A DNA stretch of 40,644 bases, from assembly GCA_964397015.1 (NCBI GenBank), contig CAYNHL010000019.1, forward strand, positions 1 through 40,644. The letters run 5' to 3'. This document shows, piece by piece, positions 24,259-32,526 of this stretch. Made by a program: the position numbers and the translations under genes. This stretch comes from MADRE2 sp964397015. Lineage in GTDB: Bacteria; Desulfobacterota; Desulfobacteria; Desulfobacterales; Desulfobacteraceae. Every line of letters starts with the position of its first letter. The first letter of the stretch is position 1. The notes under the pieces were generated by a model. The model was not told the DNA's origin. It saw only the letters and a list, made by a program, of their open reading frames with translations, and made no database searches.

Positions 24259-24762
24259 ATGATCCAGGTAAAAACATTACTGATTACTTTTTTGGTGATA
24301 ACATTCGGCGTGGCCGGTAGTTTCGGGCTGGTCCAGGGAAGTAGTTTCAGGCAGGTCCAGGGACAGGGAAACGAGAAATTTCTCGTTAATAAAGATGCGT
24401 TGCGCACCTATCCCGACCTGATAGTGAAAGACATTGTCCTGCTGGATGATTGTAGGATTAAGGTTACGCTGAAAAATATCGGCAGTGCCGGCGTGCCCGA
24501 CTCGGGGTATGATATGAGTAACGGAGCGGCGGTGCAGATGTATAACAACAACCAGCCCTGGGGCGGTATTCGTTTAGGTGGAATCGATACGGCGGGTGCA
24601 TTGAAAACACCAGGTGGCGAAGTAAGCTATATTTGGTTTAATAGAAAGGTGGGAACGGAAATACATACCATTAAAGTTGTCGTGGATAACAACAATGCAG
24701 TGGTCGAGTCCAACGAACTGAACAACGATCTGACCGTTCGTCTGTTCTGCAGGGGAAACTAA
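24259..24762 (+). CDS. secreted CARDB-like protein
   Basis: This 167-residue protein has a signal peptide (MIQVKTLLITFLVITFGVAGSFG). The mature part resembles a single CARDB-type beta-sandwich: PDLIVKDIVLLDDCRIKVTLKNIGSAG, then a C-terminal IKVVVDNNNAVVESNELNND, the pattern seen in these adhesion-like domains. A short internal duplication (VQGSSFRQVQGQG) follows the signal. It is probably periplasmic or extracellular. It has a GGAGG Shine-Dalgarno. The next gene encodes another secreted beta-rich protein, so the two may work together. Confidence 0.72.
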   Translation: MIQVKTLLITFLVITFGVAGSFGLVQGSSFRQVQGQGNEKFLVNKDALRTYPDLIVKDIVLLDDCRIKVTLKNIGSAGVPDSGYDMSNGAAVQMYNNNQPWGGIRLGGIDTAGALKTPGGEVSYIWFNRKVGTEIHTIKVVVDNNNAVVESNELNNDLTVRLFCRGN

Positions 24763-24866
24763 TCGGATCTGATTTTGAGCGTTATAGGGCTGGTCACAAT
24801 TCTGGGCAGGGCGTATTCAAAATGTAAAAAGTGTCAGGTTCGGCTTTTAAGTATCAGGGAGGTTTT

Positions 24867-25634
24867 ATGAAAAGATTTTGTATTATTTTTGTGTTTTCCG
24901 GGGCGATAGCATTATTTTACGCCGCAAGTGCATGGCCTGCAGGTTTTGTAGTTTCAGCGCCGGAAAAGAATGTCAAAATGGAGATCGGTTATAATTACAG
25001 AATACGATGGCAGGCCCAGCACATTTCAGGATATCTGAAAATAATTCTGTACCGTAATATGAATCGTATAGGCGTAATAAAGGAAATGGTCAACATAGCC
25101 GACGGACAATACTTGTGGAAGGCCGGAGAGTATGGCGACACCCTGTTCGAAAACCCCGCAGGCAGGTATCGGATCAAACTGGAAGCCATGGCAGGAGCTC
25201 ATGTGGCGGAAGGATACAGTGAATTTTTCTTTCTTGTGCCGAGAATCACGATATCGTCTCCTGAGGAAGGGGATATCTGGCAGACCGGCAAAAAGAAAAC
25301 AATAGCAGGCAGTGTGAAAGGCTACAATGGAACCTTCATTCTGGAATTGTGGGAGAACAATCATTTCAAGGGACGAATTGCTCAGGGGGTTCATGTAAAT
25401 ATGAATAATGGTCTTTTTATATTCGAATGGCGGGTGCCGGACCTGTTGTTCGGTGAAGGCCCGGGCCTTCTGCCGGGTGTCTACCATGTAAAAGCGGTTG
25501 CGGCCCAGCAACCGTCCCAGTTTGATATGAGTGGCCCTTTCACTATAATTTTGGGAGTGCCTAATATAATACAACACAACACGCCGCTCCTGCCGGGAAA
25601 TGAAGAGTATGAGGAACATCTCAAATACCGGTAG
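24867..25634 (+). CDS. secreted beta-sandwich protein (Kre9/KNH-like repeats)
   Basis: About 255 residues from the ATG at 24867, chosen for AGGGAGG just upstream and because it starts a signal peptide (MKRFCIIFVFSGAIALFYAAS). The mature protein has two similar Ig-like modules. The first (about 30-125) has VSAPEKNVKMEIGYNYRIRWQ...YLKIILYRN...YLWKAG; the second begins ITISSPEEGDIWQTGKKKTI. This is the pattern of Kre9/KNH N-terminal domains, often found in bacterial surface proteins. The function is not known. It lies just after the CARDB-like gene in the same direction. Confidence 0.65.
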   Translation: MKRFCIIFVFSGAIALFYAASAWPAGFVVSAPEKNVKMEIGYNYRIRWQAQHISGYLKIILYRNMNRIGVIKEMVNIADGQYLWKAGEYGDTLFENPAGRYRIKLEAMAGAHVAEGYSEFFFLVPRITISSPEEGDIWQTGKKKTIAGSVKGYNGTFILELWENNHFKGRIAQGVHVNMNNGLFIFEWRVPDLLFGEGPGLLPGVYHVKAVAAQQPSQFDMSGPFTIILGVPNIIQHNTPLLPGNEEYEEHLKYR

Positions 25635-25777
25635 ATTCAATAACTGGTTGGATCAGCCTGAGAAATCCCGTTTCGTGGTCTAATAAGGGGAGGCCCAAAG
25701 TTGTGGGTTTATTCATTCTGTTTTTTGTACTATTATAGATTCAACTTTTGGACTTAAACGATACGGGAGAATGGGTT

Positions 25778-26248
25778 ATGGATACAAAAATACTGGTTGC
25801 GTTTGATGATTCGGAAAACGCCATGCGGGCCGTTGATTTTATAGCGAAAAATTTCAATAATTCCGGACGGGTCACTTTGTTGAGCATCATACCGGATACA
25901 GCAACGATTTGTGAGATGAACAGTCCTGAATTGACCCCCTATTTTAAATCCGAGCAAAGTAATTTCTGTCTGATCGAAGACAAGAAAAAAGAACTGATTC
26001 ACAATGCACAGCAGAATGCCGAAAAACTTCTGATGGCTGCGGGATTTTCAAAAGAAAATATTGTATTGAAAACCCAGACGAAAAAAGAAGGGATAGCCCA
26101 GGATATCATCAGAGAATCTGAAGACGGTTATAAGATAATTGCAATGGGACGCCGTGGGCTGTCCAGTGTAAAGGAATTCTTCCTGGGAAGTATCTCTCAA
26201 AAGGTATTCAGTCTTTCCAAAGATATCTCTGTTGTTATAGTGAATTAG
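25778..26248 (+). CDS. universal stress protein
   Basis: About 156 residues from the ATG at 25778, which follows GGGAGA; a start at 25748 would add a tail unlike the family. The UspA fold begins MDTKILVAFDDSENAMRAVDFI. The ATP-binding signature is near the C-terminus (GRRGLSSVKEFFLGSIS, then VVIVN). Such proteins bind ATP and are induced by starvation or other stress. It is a single gene upstream of proA. Confidence 0.9.
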   Translation: MDTKILVAFDDSENAMRAVDFIAKNFNNSGRVTLLSIIPDTATICEMNSPELTPYFKSEQSNFCLIEDKKKELIHNAQQNAEKLLMAAGFSKENIVLKTQTKKEGIAQDIIRESEDGYKIIAMGRRGLSSVKEFFLGSISQKVFSLSKDISVVIVN

Positions 26249-26310
26249 CCTAAGTTTGTCATAAGCCACCGGGATGGCCATACAAAATTTTTTTCGGGAG
26301 AGGATGACCA

Positions 26311-27420
26311 ATGGACATTCAGACCACTGCAATGCAGTGTAAAACAGCGTCAGTTTTTATGGCCGCCCTTTCATGCGGGATTAAAAACACAGCCCTGGAA
26401 AAAATTGCCTGTAAAATCAGCGACCACACCAGCATGATTCTTGAAGCCAATCGCAAGGACCTTGATCAGGCCGAAAAGATCGGTCTTGATGCACCGATGC
26501 TCAAACGGCTGAATTTTGATCAAGAAAAAATAGCCGATGCAGTGGAAGGTATTCGGAGTCTTATAAAACTTGAGGATCCCGTGGGCAGGACATTGAGTGC
26601 CAGAGAACTGGACACCGGGCTGGAATTGTACCAGGTCAGCCGTCCCATCGGGGTCATCGGAGTCATTTTTGAATCCCGTCCCGATGCGCTGGTTCAGATT
26701 GCCGCTTTGTGCCTGAAAAGCGGAAACGCAGTCCTGCTTAAAGGGGGAAGCGAAGCACTCAACACCAATAAGGTCCTTGCACAAATCATTTCCAGGGCCG
26801 GTATCGAGGCCGGACTTGCCGATCCGAAGATGGCGATAGATCTGTCTGTTGACAGCAAGTGCCAGTATGTGGCCGTGTGTAATGCGATTGAAACCATACT
26901 GGTCCATGAAGCCCTGGCCAAAAAAATCCTGCCGGCGCTGAAAAAGGAACTGGAACTGCAGGGGGTCAAAATTTATGGGTGTGATAAAACCCTCGGAATC
27001 ATTGAAGTTAAAGCAGCCACTGAAGAAGACTGGACAACGGAATACCTGGACTGGATCGTTTCCATTCGGGTGGTACCGTCTATCCAGTCGGCTCTTGACC
27101 ATATCAACCATTACGGGTCCGGCCACACCGATGTGATTGTCACGGCAGACCGTCAGCGTGCCCTGTATTTCATGAATCATGCAGATACCGCTGACGCATT
27201 CTGGAACTGCAGCAGCCGTTTCTGTGACGGGTTCCGTTTCGGTCTGGGGGCAGAGGTGGGGATCAGTACCAATAAAATCCATGCCAGGGGACCGGTGGGA
27301 CTTGAAGGCCTGATGAGCTATCAATGGCGGCTGATCGGCAACGGGCATAAAGTTGGAGATTATACCGGCAAAAACGCCAAACCGTTCTCCCATACACCGA
27401 TATCAAAAAAATTCAATTAG
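26311..27420 (+). CDS. proA: gamma-glutamyl phosphate reductase with an internal deletion
   Basis: This 369-residue protein is clearly ProA, the proline-pathway enzyme that reduces gamma-glutamyl phosphate (usual length about 417). The N-terminal half (GVIGVIFESRPDALVQIAAL, NAVLLKGGSEAL), the catalytic Cys190 in VCNAIETILVH and the C-terminal FGLGAEVGISTNKIHARGP are present. Between AGL (about 168) and DPKMA (about 171) some 60-65 residues are absent, including the stretch that normally carries the IDLIIPRG and HxxGxCHVYVD motifs. The frame is kept. The enzyme is unlikely to work normally. The Shine-Dalgarno is AGAGGA. The following proB is also broken. Confidence 0.82.
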   Translation: MDIQTTAMQCKTASVFMAALSCGIKNTALEKIACKISDHTSMILEANRKDLDQAEKIGLDAPMLKRLNFDQEKIADAVEGIRSLIKLEDPVGRTLSARELDTGLELYQVSRPIGVIGVIFESRPDALVQIAALCLKSGNAVLLKGGSEALNTNKVLAQIISRAGIEAGLADPKMAIDLSVDSKCQYVAVCNAIETILVHEALAKKILPALKKELELQGVKIYGCDKTLGIIEVKAATEEDWTTEYLDWIVSIRVVPSIQSALDHINHYGSGHTDVIVTADRQRALYFMNHADTADAFWNCSSRFCDGFRFGLGAEVGISTNKIHARGPVGLEGLMSYQWRLIGNGHKVGDYTGKNAKPFSHTPISKKFN

Positions 27421-27429
27421 GGATGTATC

Positions 27430-27784
27430 GTGCCAAAAGAACGCTTGTATAATACCCGTCGGGTTGTCGTAAAACTGGGCAGCAATTTAATTACGGCAAA
27501 AAACAGCTTGAACATGGAAATAATTGAATCAATATCCAGACAGATCAGTCTTCTCATGGAAAAAGGAATAGAAGTGATTCTGGTGTCTTCCGGAGCTATG
27601 GCCGCCGGTCACCTTTAAATCCTTATCAGATGAAATTGTAGGAACAGGCCTGGTCAATTTCAGTTCATCGGATATCCATCTGGTCAAAGGACTTAAATCC
27701 CCCCAGATTGAAGCCTGTCTGGGCGGGAACCATTATGATGAAGTTATTCACCGCAACAGCATGGTCCTCAAGGATCAATGCTGA
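27430..27784 (+). pseudogene. proB: glutamate 5-kinase remnant with a large internal deletion and frameshift
   Basis: The first 62 codons are a normal ProB start (RRVVVKLGSNLI with the ATP-site Lys, then VILVSSGAMAAGHL) and end in TAA at 27616. Shifted by one base from about 27611, the sequence reads a ProB C-terminal PUA-domain end (IVGTGLVNFSSSDIHLVKGL, then HYDEVIHRNSMVL) to a TGA at 27784. About 250 central codons are missing and the two ends are out of frame. It is not functional as written. It follows proA by 9 bases, as in normal proline operons. Confidence 0.85.
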
Positions 27785-27817
27785 TTGGCCGTCTGTGACC
27801 GGAATGTCCTTATCCTT

Positions 27818-27846
27818 CATTTTTAAAAAATGAAACCCCCGGGTTT
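27818..27846 (-). terminator. terminator of the molybdate/tungstate transporter operon
   Basis: On the minus strand AAACC and GGTTT pair around a short G/C loop (27833-27846), followed by CA and T6. It lies about 45 bases after the ATPase stop. Confidence 0.6.
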
Positions 27847-27892
27847 GCCTGCTGTTCCACAGAGATCCCGATGGATAGAACGTGCACTTTAT

Positions 27893-28951
27893 TCAATGGA
27901 TAATTCTGACGTTTTGGTTGTCTATTTTCGCATACACCATGTCACCTGCTTTCAGATTTAAATCATAAATTAAATTTTTTGTCGAATTTACCGTCAGGAC
28001 CGTATCGCCGATTTGCACACCGATATCCCACACGTCTCCCTCACATCTCAGATGCTTTACCCTTGCTTCAAAAAGATTATGTCCGTTCAATTTTTTTTGA
28101 GGCTCTTTGAAAAGCTGCACTTCTTCCGGCCGGATCACCACTTTTACCCTGGAACCCTCCCTTGCCTCTTCACTTGAAGAGATAAAAAAACCTTGAGTTT
28201 TAAGCATTGTAGTATTGTCGACCTTTGAAGAAACATCAGCATCCCAGATAGAGGCCCCCACAAAATCAGCAACAAATTTATTCACAGGACGTTCAAAAAT
28301 ATCCTGTATAATTCCGCTCTGTACCACTTCTCCACCGTTCAGGATAGCGACTTTATCTGCAAGAACCCACAGGTCTTTCATGTCATGGGTGACATGAATC
28401 ACTGTCGTGGCTGTTTTGTCGATTACATCGCAAAACAGCTTTCTGATTTCTTTTCTGGTACTTGGATCAAGTGCGGAAAGCGGTTCATCCATTAGCAGGA
28501 GTCTCGGGTTGACCACCAGGGATCTGGCCAGGGCTGTCCGCTGCTGCTCACCTCCGGAAAGTGTGCCGGGCTTTCTGTCCAGCAGATGGTCGATATGCAG
28601 GCTTTCAGCGATTTCATGGACTTTTTCTTTTACCACCTTTTTATCAATTTTTCTAAGTCCGTAGGCTATGTTTTTATAGACACTTAAATGCGGGAGCAGG
28701 GCATAGTCCTGGTAAACTATACTGATACCACGTTTTTCAGGAAGATCGTTCAATATACTTTTGCCTTCGAGAAGAATATCTCCCTTCTCAGGTTCCCAGA
28801 ACCCGATGATACATTCAAGAAGAATACTTTTCCCGGCCCCTGTGGGACCGATAATCACTGCATACTCCCCCTCATCCACTTCTAAATTAAGGGATTTCAG
28901 CTCAAACGCCCCGAGTTTGATACATAGATCTTTTACTGTCAGATAACTCAT
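27893..28951 (-). CDS. molybdate/tungstate-type ABC transporter, ATP-binding protein
   Basis: This 352-residue ATPase has Walker A GPTGAGKS (35-42), the signature LSGGEQQRTALARS (about 134), Walker B LLLMDEPLSALDP and the His-loop VIHVTHD. The C-terminal third (VIRPEEVQLF onward) is a TOBE-like oxyanion-binding or regulatory domain, as in ModC/WtpC. It powers import by the adjacent permease. Its ATG overlaps the permease stop by four bases. The metal (Mo, W or both) is not decided by sequence alone; the AOR genes in the window make tungstate attractive. Confidence 0.88.
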   Translation of the reverse strand: MSYLTVKDLCIKLGAFELKSLNLEVDEGEYAVIIGPTGAGKSILLECIIGFWEPEKGDILLEGKSILNDLPEKRGISIVYQDYALLPHLSVYKNIAYGLRKIDKKVVKEKVHEIAESLHIDHLLDRKPGTLSGGEQQRTALARSLVVNPRLLLMDEPLSALDPSTRKEIRKLFCDVIDKTATTVIHVTHDMKDLWVLADKVAILNGGEVVQSGIIQDIFERPVNKFVADFVGASIWDADVSSKVDNTTMLKTQGFFISSSEEAREGSRVKVVIRPEEVQLFKEPQKKLNGHNLFEARVKHLRCEGDVWDIGVQIGDTVLTVNSTKNLIYDLNLKAGDMVYAKIDNQNVRIIH

Positions 28952-29745
28952 ATACTGGCCTCTGATTTTTCAAACACTAAAATAGCGATAAATGAAACGA
29001 TCACGAGGATAATGCCCGATGTAATAGCCATGGGCATATTGCCGTAGGATACATTTAAATAAAGCGTAATGGGCAAAATTTCTGTTTGCATGTAGGAACC
29101 TCCGGCAAGTATCAGTACCGTGCCAAAAGTTCCGATGCTTCTTGCAAAAGCGATGATGGTCGCAGCTAAAAGACCGCTTCTGGCAAGCGGCAGGGAAACC
29201 TTGATAAAAGTTTCGAACATGGAATAGCCAAGACTTCTTGAAACAAATTCAAGACGGGGATCAATATAGTCAAATGTGGATTTAATAATTCGAACCGCAT
29301 ATGGTAATGCCGTAAAAAACTGAGCAATAACAATGCCCTGTTTTGTAAATACAAAATCAAGACCCAGTTTACCCAATACATTCTGTACAGCAGGACTGCC
29401 GAACAAAAGCAGTAGACAAAGACCCAGGACAAGTTCAGGGAAGGCAATAGGCAGATCAATTATTGTTTTTACCAGGTTTTTGCCCCAAAAATCTATCCGT
29501 GCCAGGGAGTAGCCCGTGGGAACCGCCACCAGGAAAACAAGGGTGGTAGAGATTGAACTCGTCCAGATTGTCAGCTTCAGGGAAAAAAGCATTTCTTCGC
29601 TCAAAAGCGATTCCCACACCTCCGCAACAGTCGGTACAAATAGCAAAGAAAGAATTGCTGACAAAAGTATTCCGGTGAGAACAAGGGGTAAAAGAATCAG
29701 GTATGTCTTGAACCATCCTATTTTGTGCATCTCTTGAAGCCCCAT
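28948..29745 (-). CDS. molybdate/tungstate-type ABC transporter permease
   Basis: This 265-residue ModB/CysT-type permease has about six membrane segments, the family phrase GYSLARIDFWGKNLVKTIIDLPIAFPELVLGLCLLLLFG, and the EAA-like loop SRSLGYSMFETFIKVSLPLARSG. The start at 29745 overlaps the binding-protein gene by 28 bases with GGAGG only one base upstream; an ATG at 29730 is also possible. It passes the oxyanion from the periplasmic binding protein through the inner membrane. Confidence 0.9.
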   Translation of the reverse strand: MGLQEMHKIGWFKTYLILLPLVLTGILLSAILSLLFVPTVAEVWESLLSEEMLFSLKLTIWTSSISTTLVFLVAVPTGYSLARIDFWGKNLVKTIIDLPIAFPELVLGLCLLLLFGSPAVQNVLGKLGLDFVFTKQGIVIAQFFTALPYAVRIIKSTFDYIDPRLEFVSRSLGYSMFETFIKVSLPLARSGLLAATIIAFARSIGTFGTVLILAGGSYMQTEILPITLYLNVSYGNMPMAITSGIILVIVSFIAILVFEKSEASI

Positions 29746-30476
29746 TCCTCCCAGACATTTATTGCTTCGTCTGAACTGATGTATCTGGTGAATTTTTCAG
29801 CCAGTTCGGGATTTTTTGAGCAGTTTGTTACAGAACAGGGGATGGTTTTGATCATATTCTGTTCCTCGGGGATGTAAATAACCTCGACCTTTCCCTTGCC
29901 GGCTGCCCATGAGACCACGTCTTCCCAGAGAATAGTTCCATGTACGCGGTTCATGGCCACATAAATCAGTAGCTGATTTACAGTTGGGCCGGAAACTACT
30001 ACCTGTGGTTTTACCTTTTCATAAAGACCGTTTTCAGTCAGCAGTTTTTTTGATAAACGTCCTATTGCACAGGCCTTGGGATCTCCAAGTGTTAATTTCA
30101 GATCCGGCCGGGACAGATCTTCAAGACTGTGGATATTTCCAGGATTTCCTTTGGGTACGACAATCACGGGGATGTGCTGCACAATTGCCTGATCGGTGCC
30201 TGGTTTGATCCAGCCGTTTTTCTTGGCATCGTTGTTGTACTTCTCGGCCCCTGGAATAAATACATCGCAGCACTGGCCTGTTCCGAGCATGCCGAAAATT
30301 TCACCGGATCCGGCATAGTGAACCTTTATTTTTATATCATGCTGCTTCTCGAACTGGGTCCTGAATACTTCCATTGGTTTCATCAGTCCCGCTCCCGAGT
30401 AGATTGTAAGATCCGTTGCTGCCCATGCAGGAATGGCAGTCAGAAAAGAAATGAACAATATATAAAAAAAACGCAT
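29718..30476 (-). CDS. molybdate/tungstate-type periplasmic binding protein
   Basis: About 252 residues from the ATG at 30476 (GGAGG 5 bases upstream; an ATG at 30488 is too far upstream). It has a signal peptide (MRFFYILFISFLTAIPAWA). The mature start DLTIYSGAGLMKPMEVFRTQFEKQ and FGMLGTGQCCDVFIPGAEKYN are typical of ModA/WtpA proteins, which bind MoO4 or WO4. It is the first gene of the three-gene importer operon. The two Cys in QCC are unusual. It likely supplies metal to the tungsten-type AOR at 1651-3591. Confidence 0.86.
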   Translation of the reverse strand: MRFFYILFISFLTAIPAWAATDLTIYSGAGLMKPMEVFRTQFEKQHDIKIKVHYAGSGEIFGMLGTGQCCDVFIPGAEKYNNDAKKNGWIKPGTDQAIVQHIPVIVVPKGNPGNIHSLEDLSRPDLKLTLGDPKACAIGRLSKKLLTENGLYEKVKPQVVVSGPTVNQLLIYVAMNRVHGTILWEDVVSWAAGKGKVEVIYIPEEQNMIKTIPCSVTNCSKNPELAEKFTRYISSDEAINVWEEWGFKRCTK

Positions 30477-30506
30477 ATCTACCTCCATTATTGTTATTAT
30501 TTGTCA

Positions 30507-30589
30507 ATTCGTACCAACTGGTATTAAAGTTGTCAATCTTTTCAGTAAAATGAATTGAATTTATTTTTTCAGATTAATTCATACCAAAT
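30507..30589. promoter_or_regulatory. candidate operator between the importer and DUF169 genes
   Basis: TACCA-AC-TGGTA (30512-30523) is a small palindrome 36 bases upstream of the binding-protein start. The 10-mer ATTCRTACCAA occurs twice (about 30507-30517 and 30579-30589). This fits a metal-responsive regulator binding upstream of the importer. No ModE or similar gene is in the window. Confidence 0.4.
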
Positions 30590-31301
30590 CCAACTAAAAA
30601 TAACACCCGCATTCGATCATAGAATTTGTTTTATTGTCCGTTTGAGATGTGTTCTGGGCAATATCTGGCTGGCCCGCAAAAAAAATACCTGCGCCTGGTT
30701 TTCAGCCGACAGGTACGGCTGCCCGGGAGGGGCTTTCTGGCTCGGATTCAACAAGCCCCAGGCCGAGACCATTATCCACTATGTTTCTTCAGGCGTGCCC
30801 GGTCATATGCAGGGAGAGCTTTACTGCCATTCCCCAGATAACCTCAGGCGGATATTTGAATATGTCGATCCCCGGACAGCGGCGGGTGAATTCTGTGTTT
30901 TCAAACCCCTTGACCAGTTTTCAGGTGCCCAGACCCCGTTGCTCGTAACTTTTTTCTCGAGGCTGGAATCCATGTGCGGACTGCATCAGCTTGCCGCATT
31001 TGTAACAAATGATCCCGAAGTTGTGGCCTCGCCCTGGAGTGCAGCCTGTGGCAGCCTGGCAGCATGGCCCCTGCACTACCTTGAAAAAGGAGTTCAGCGG
31101 GCAGTTGTTGGCGGCTGGGATCCGTCGGCCAGAAAGTTTTTCAAGCCGGATGAACTGACCTTTACCATGCCATGGGAAATGCTGTTGCAGATGCTTGAAA
31201 AATACGAGTCCTCGTTTCTTACAACCAGTACGTGGGACAATATGCATCGAAAGATTAACAAGAGCAAAAAAGCGTGGCAGAGAAAATCCAAAGATGCCTG
31301 A
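30555..31301 (+). pseudogene. DUF169-family protein, 5' end probably lost
   Basis: The frame from about residue 33 on is DUF169-like: RCVLGNIWLARKK, RYGCPGGAFWLGFN, then FCVFKPLDQF and a C-terminal FTMPWEMLLQMLEKYESSFLT. The first 30 residues (NLFFQINSYQIQLKITPAF...) look like translated non-coding DNA, there is no Shine-Dalgarno before ATG 30555, and about 40-60 residues of the usual N-terminus are absent. DUF169 function is not established. It is divergent from the molybdate/tungstate importer. I read it as a 5'-truncated gene; a functional short form is possible but less likely. Confidence 0.6.
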
Positions 31302-31327
31302 ATGGTTTGGGATCGTCTATATGAATA

Positions 31328-31711
31328 TTACAGATCTGATATATCGAACCAGAATCGTGTCCCTGCCGTTTTGTGATAACTTCGGCCTTTCAGCCCGCGG
31401 TTCTCTTTTATAAGGGGTTCAGCCTGCTTTTGCTCAGGAATCAGCGGCTCCACCGTTCTGTGTGGCGGCTTGTGGCGGGCAGGCCGCTTTGCCGTCAGTC
31501 TGCTTTTGCCCGTTGATTCGTCATAGCGCCGCCTGCTTACAGGATCTGACAATACAGAGTATGCTTCCTGGATGTCCAGAAAGGGGTTGTGATTACTGCC
31601 GTAAAGATCCGGGTGGTATGATTTTGCCAGGCGGCGGTAGGCATTTTTTATATCACTTTCAGTGGCGGTTGAAGAAATTCCCAGGATGAGATAATAGTTT
31701 TTTCCAGCCAT
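31328..31711 (-). CDS. J-domain (DnaJ-like) protein
   Basis: This 127-residue protein has an N-terminal J domain (residues about 4-68) with the essential HPD at 33-35. A short tail rich in Pro, Lys and Arg follows. It lacks the Gly/Phe and zinc regions of true DnaJ, so it is a specialised DnaK co-chaperone. The start follows AGGAGG at 6 bases. It lies with a tandem ribbon-helix-helix gene and two Hsp20 genes, forming a protein-quality cluster. Confidence 0.9.
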   Translation of the reverse strand: MAGKNYYLILGISSTATESDIKNAYRRLAKSYHPDLYGSNHNPFLDIQEAYSVLSDPVSRRRYDESTGKSRLTAKRPARHKPPHRTVEPLIPEQKQAEPLIKENRGLKGRSYHKTAGTRFWFDISDL

Positions 31712-31767
31712 GGTATACCTCCTGATAGTCTCCCGTTAAAGCTTAACCACACCGTAAGTTGAGTTTT

Positions 31768-32328
31768 TTAATCCAAATTTTCCATCATTCTGCCTTTTTC
31801 AATGATGTCCTTGAATTCTTCAAGGCTGACGGCATAAGAGTTAATCACCTGTGACAGCTTCTGGTAGACCTGGTCTTCTTTTCCAACAAGCCGGCCGGCT
31901 TTTTCAAGAAGTTTTTCACCGGTTTTAAGATACCGCTGCATGTCTTTTAACAAATTTTTTCGGTTGATATGGCGCTTTTTTTCAGCCTCGATCACAGGAA
32001 GAAGGCGTTTGATTGAATATTCAACCAGAAGATCCCTGGGGATATCGTTGGTCCCGGCTACCGCCTCGATGGATAAAAGCGAGCTGCGGCTCAGCACAAA
32101 AGTCTTCTGGCGGCGCTTTTTCGGCCGGTTTCCGGTTTTTTGGGCCTCTTTTGCAATTTTCTCCAGCACTGCCTGGTTTTTGACAAGGTAATCAAAAATG
32201 GATTTTTTTTTCAAACCAAGCTGAATGGCTACCGCATCAAGAAGTTCGATGGATGACACCGGCAGGTTGAAAGTAGCCCTGACGGACTGCATTCCTTTCA
32301 GAGAATCGGTTGTCAGCGGATCCTTCAT
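31768..32328 (-). CDS. tandem ribbon-helix-helix regulator with a coiled-coil tail
   Basis: About 186 residues from the ATG at 32328, which has AGGAGG 6 bases upstream (an ATG at 32334 touches the Shine-Dalgarno). Two similar ribbon-helix-helix-like modules are visible: VRATFNLPVSSIELLDAVAIQLGL (about 15-50) and KTFVLSRSSLLSIEAVAGTNDIPRDLLVEYSIKRLL (about 70-110), separated by a basic linker. The C-terminal 70 residues are charged and helical. I do not know a named family. A strong promoter with an overlapping palindrome lies just upstream, which suggests autoregulation, perhaps shared with the divergent Hsp20 genes. Confidence 0.7.
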   Translation of the reverse strand: MKDPLTTDSLKGMQSVRATFNLPVSSIELLDAVAIQLGLKKKSIFDYLVKNQAVLEKIAKEAQKTGNRPKKRRQKTFVLSRSSLLSIEAVAGTNDIPRDLLVEYSIKRLLPVIEAEKKRHINRKNLLKDMQRYLKTGEKLLEKAGRLVGKEDQVYQKLSQVINSYAVSLEEFKDIIEKGRMMENLD

Positions 32329-32348
32329 ATACATCCTCCTTTGCGTGG

Positions 32349-32377
32349 AATATAATTCAATTATATTACTTTGTCAA
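32349..32377 (-). promoter_or_regulatory. sigma-70 promoter with overlapping palindrome, regulator gene
   Basis: On the minus strand TTGACA (32372-32377), 17 bases, then TATATT (32349-32354) is a near-consensus promoter 20-25 bases before the Shine-Dalgarno of the regulator gene. The palindrome TATAATT-C-AATTATA (32351-32365) covers the -10 and part of the spacer, an ideal repressor site. Confidence 0.7.
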
Positions 32378-32464
32378 TTATCATTTAAATAGTAATGTTT
32401 ATTGACTCATGTGCATCATTTTCATTACTTATTAAGAAATTTTAAAAAAATAATGAAATAGCTA

Positions 32465-32492
32465 TTGACATGATTTCCATAATGCCTAAATT
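32465..32492 (+). promoter_or_regulatory. sigma-70-like promoter for the Hsp20 genes
   Basis: TTGACA (32465-32470), 16 bases, TAAATT (32487-32492) lies about 35 bases before a small frame at 32527 and 130 before the first hsp20. No sigma-32 consensus is seen, which suggests control by another route. Confidence 0.5.
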
Positions 32493-32526
32493 ATGCTCAA
32501 CAAGGAAAGATAATGGAGGCAGGCAG

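Noticed and set aside
24190..24262. 23-codon frame before the CARDB-like gene
   Set aside because: The AGGAGG is too far from its ATG and the peptide has no supporting evidence.
26371..27393. 340-residue open frame opposite proA
   Set aside because: It is the antisense shadow of a clearly recognised ProA sequence.
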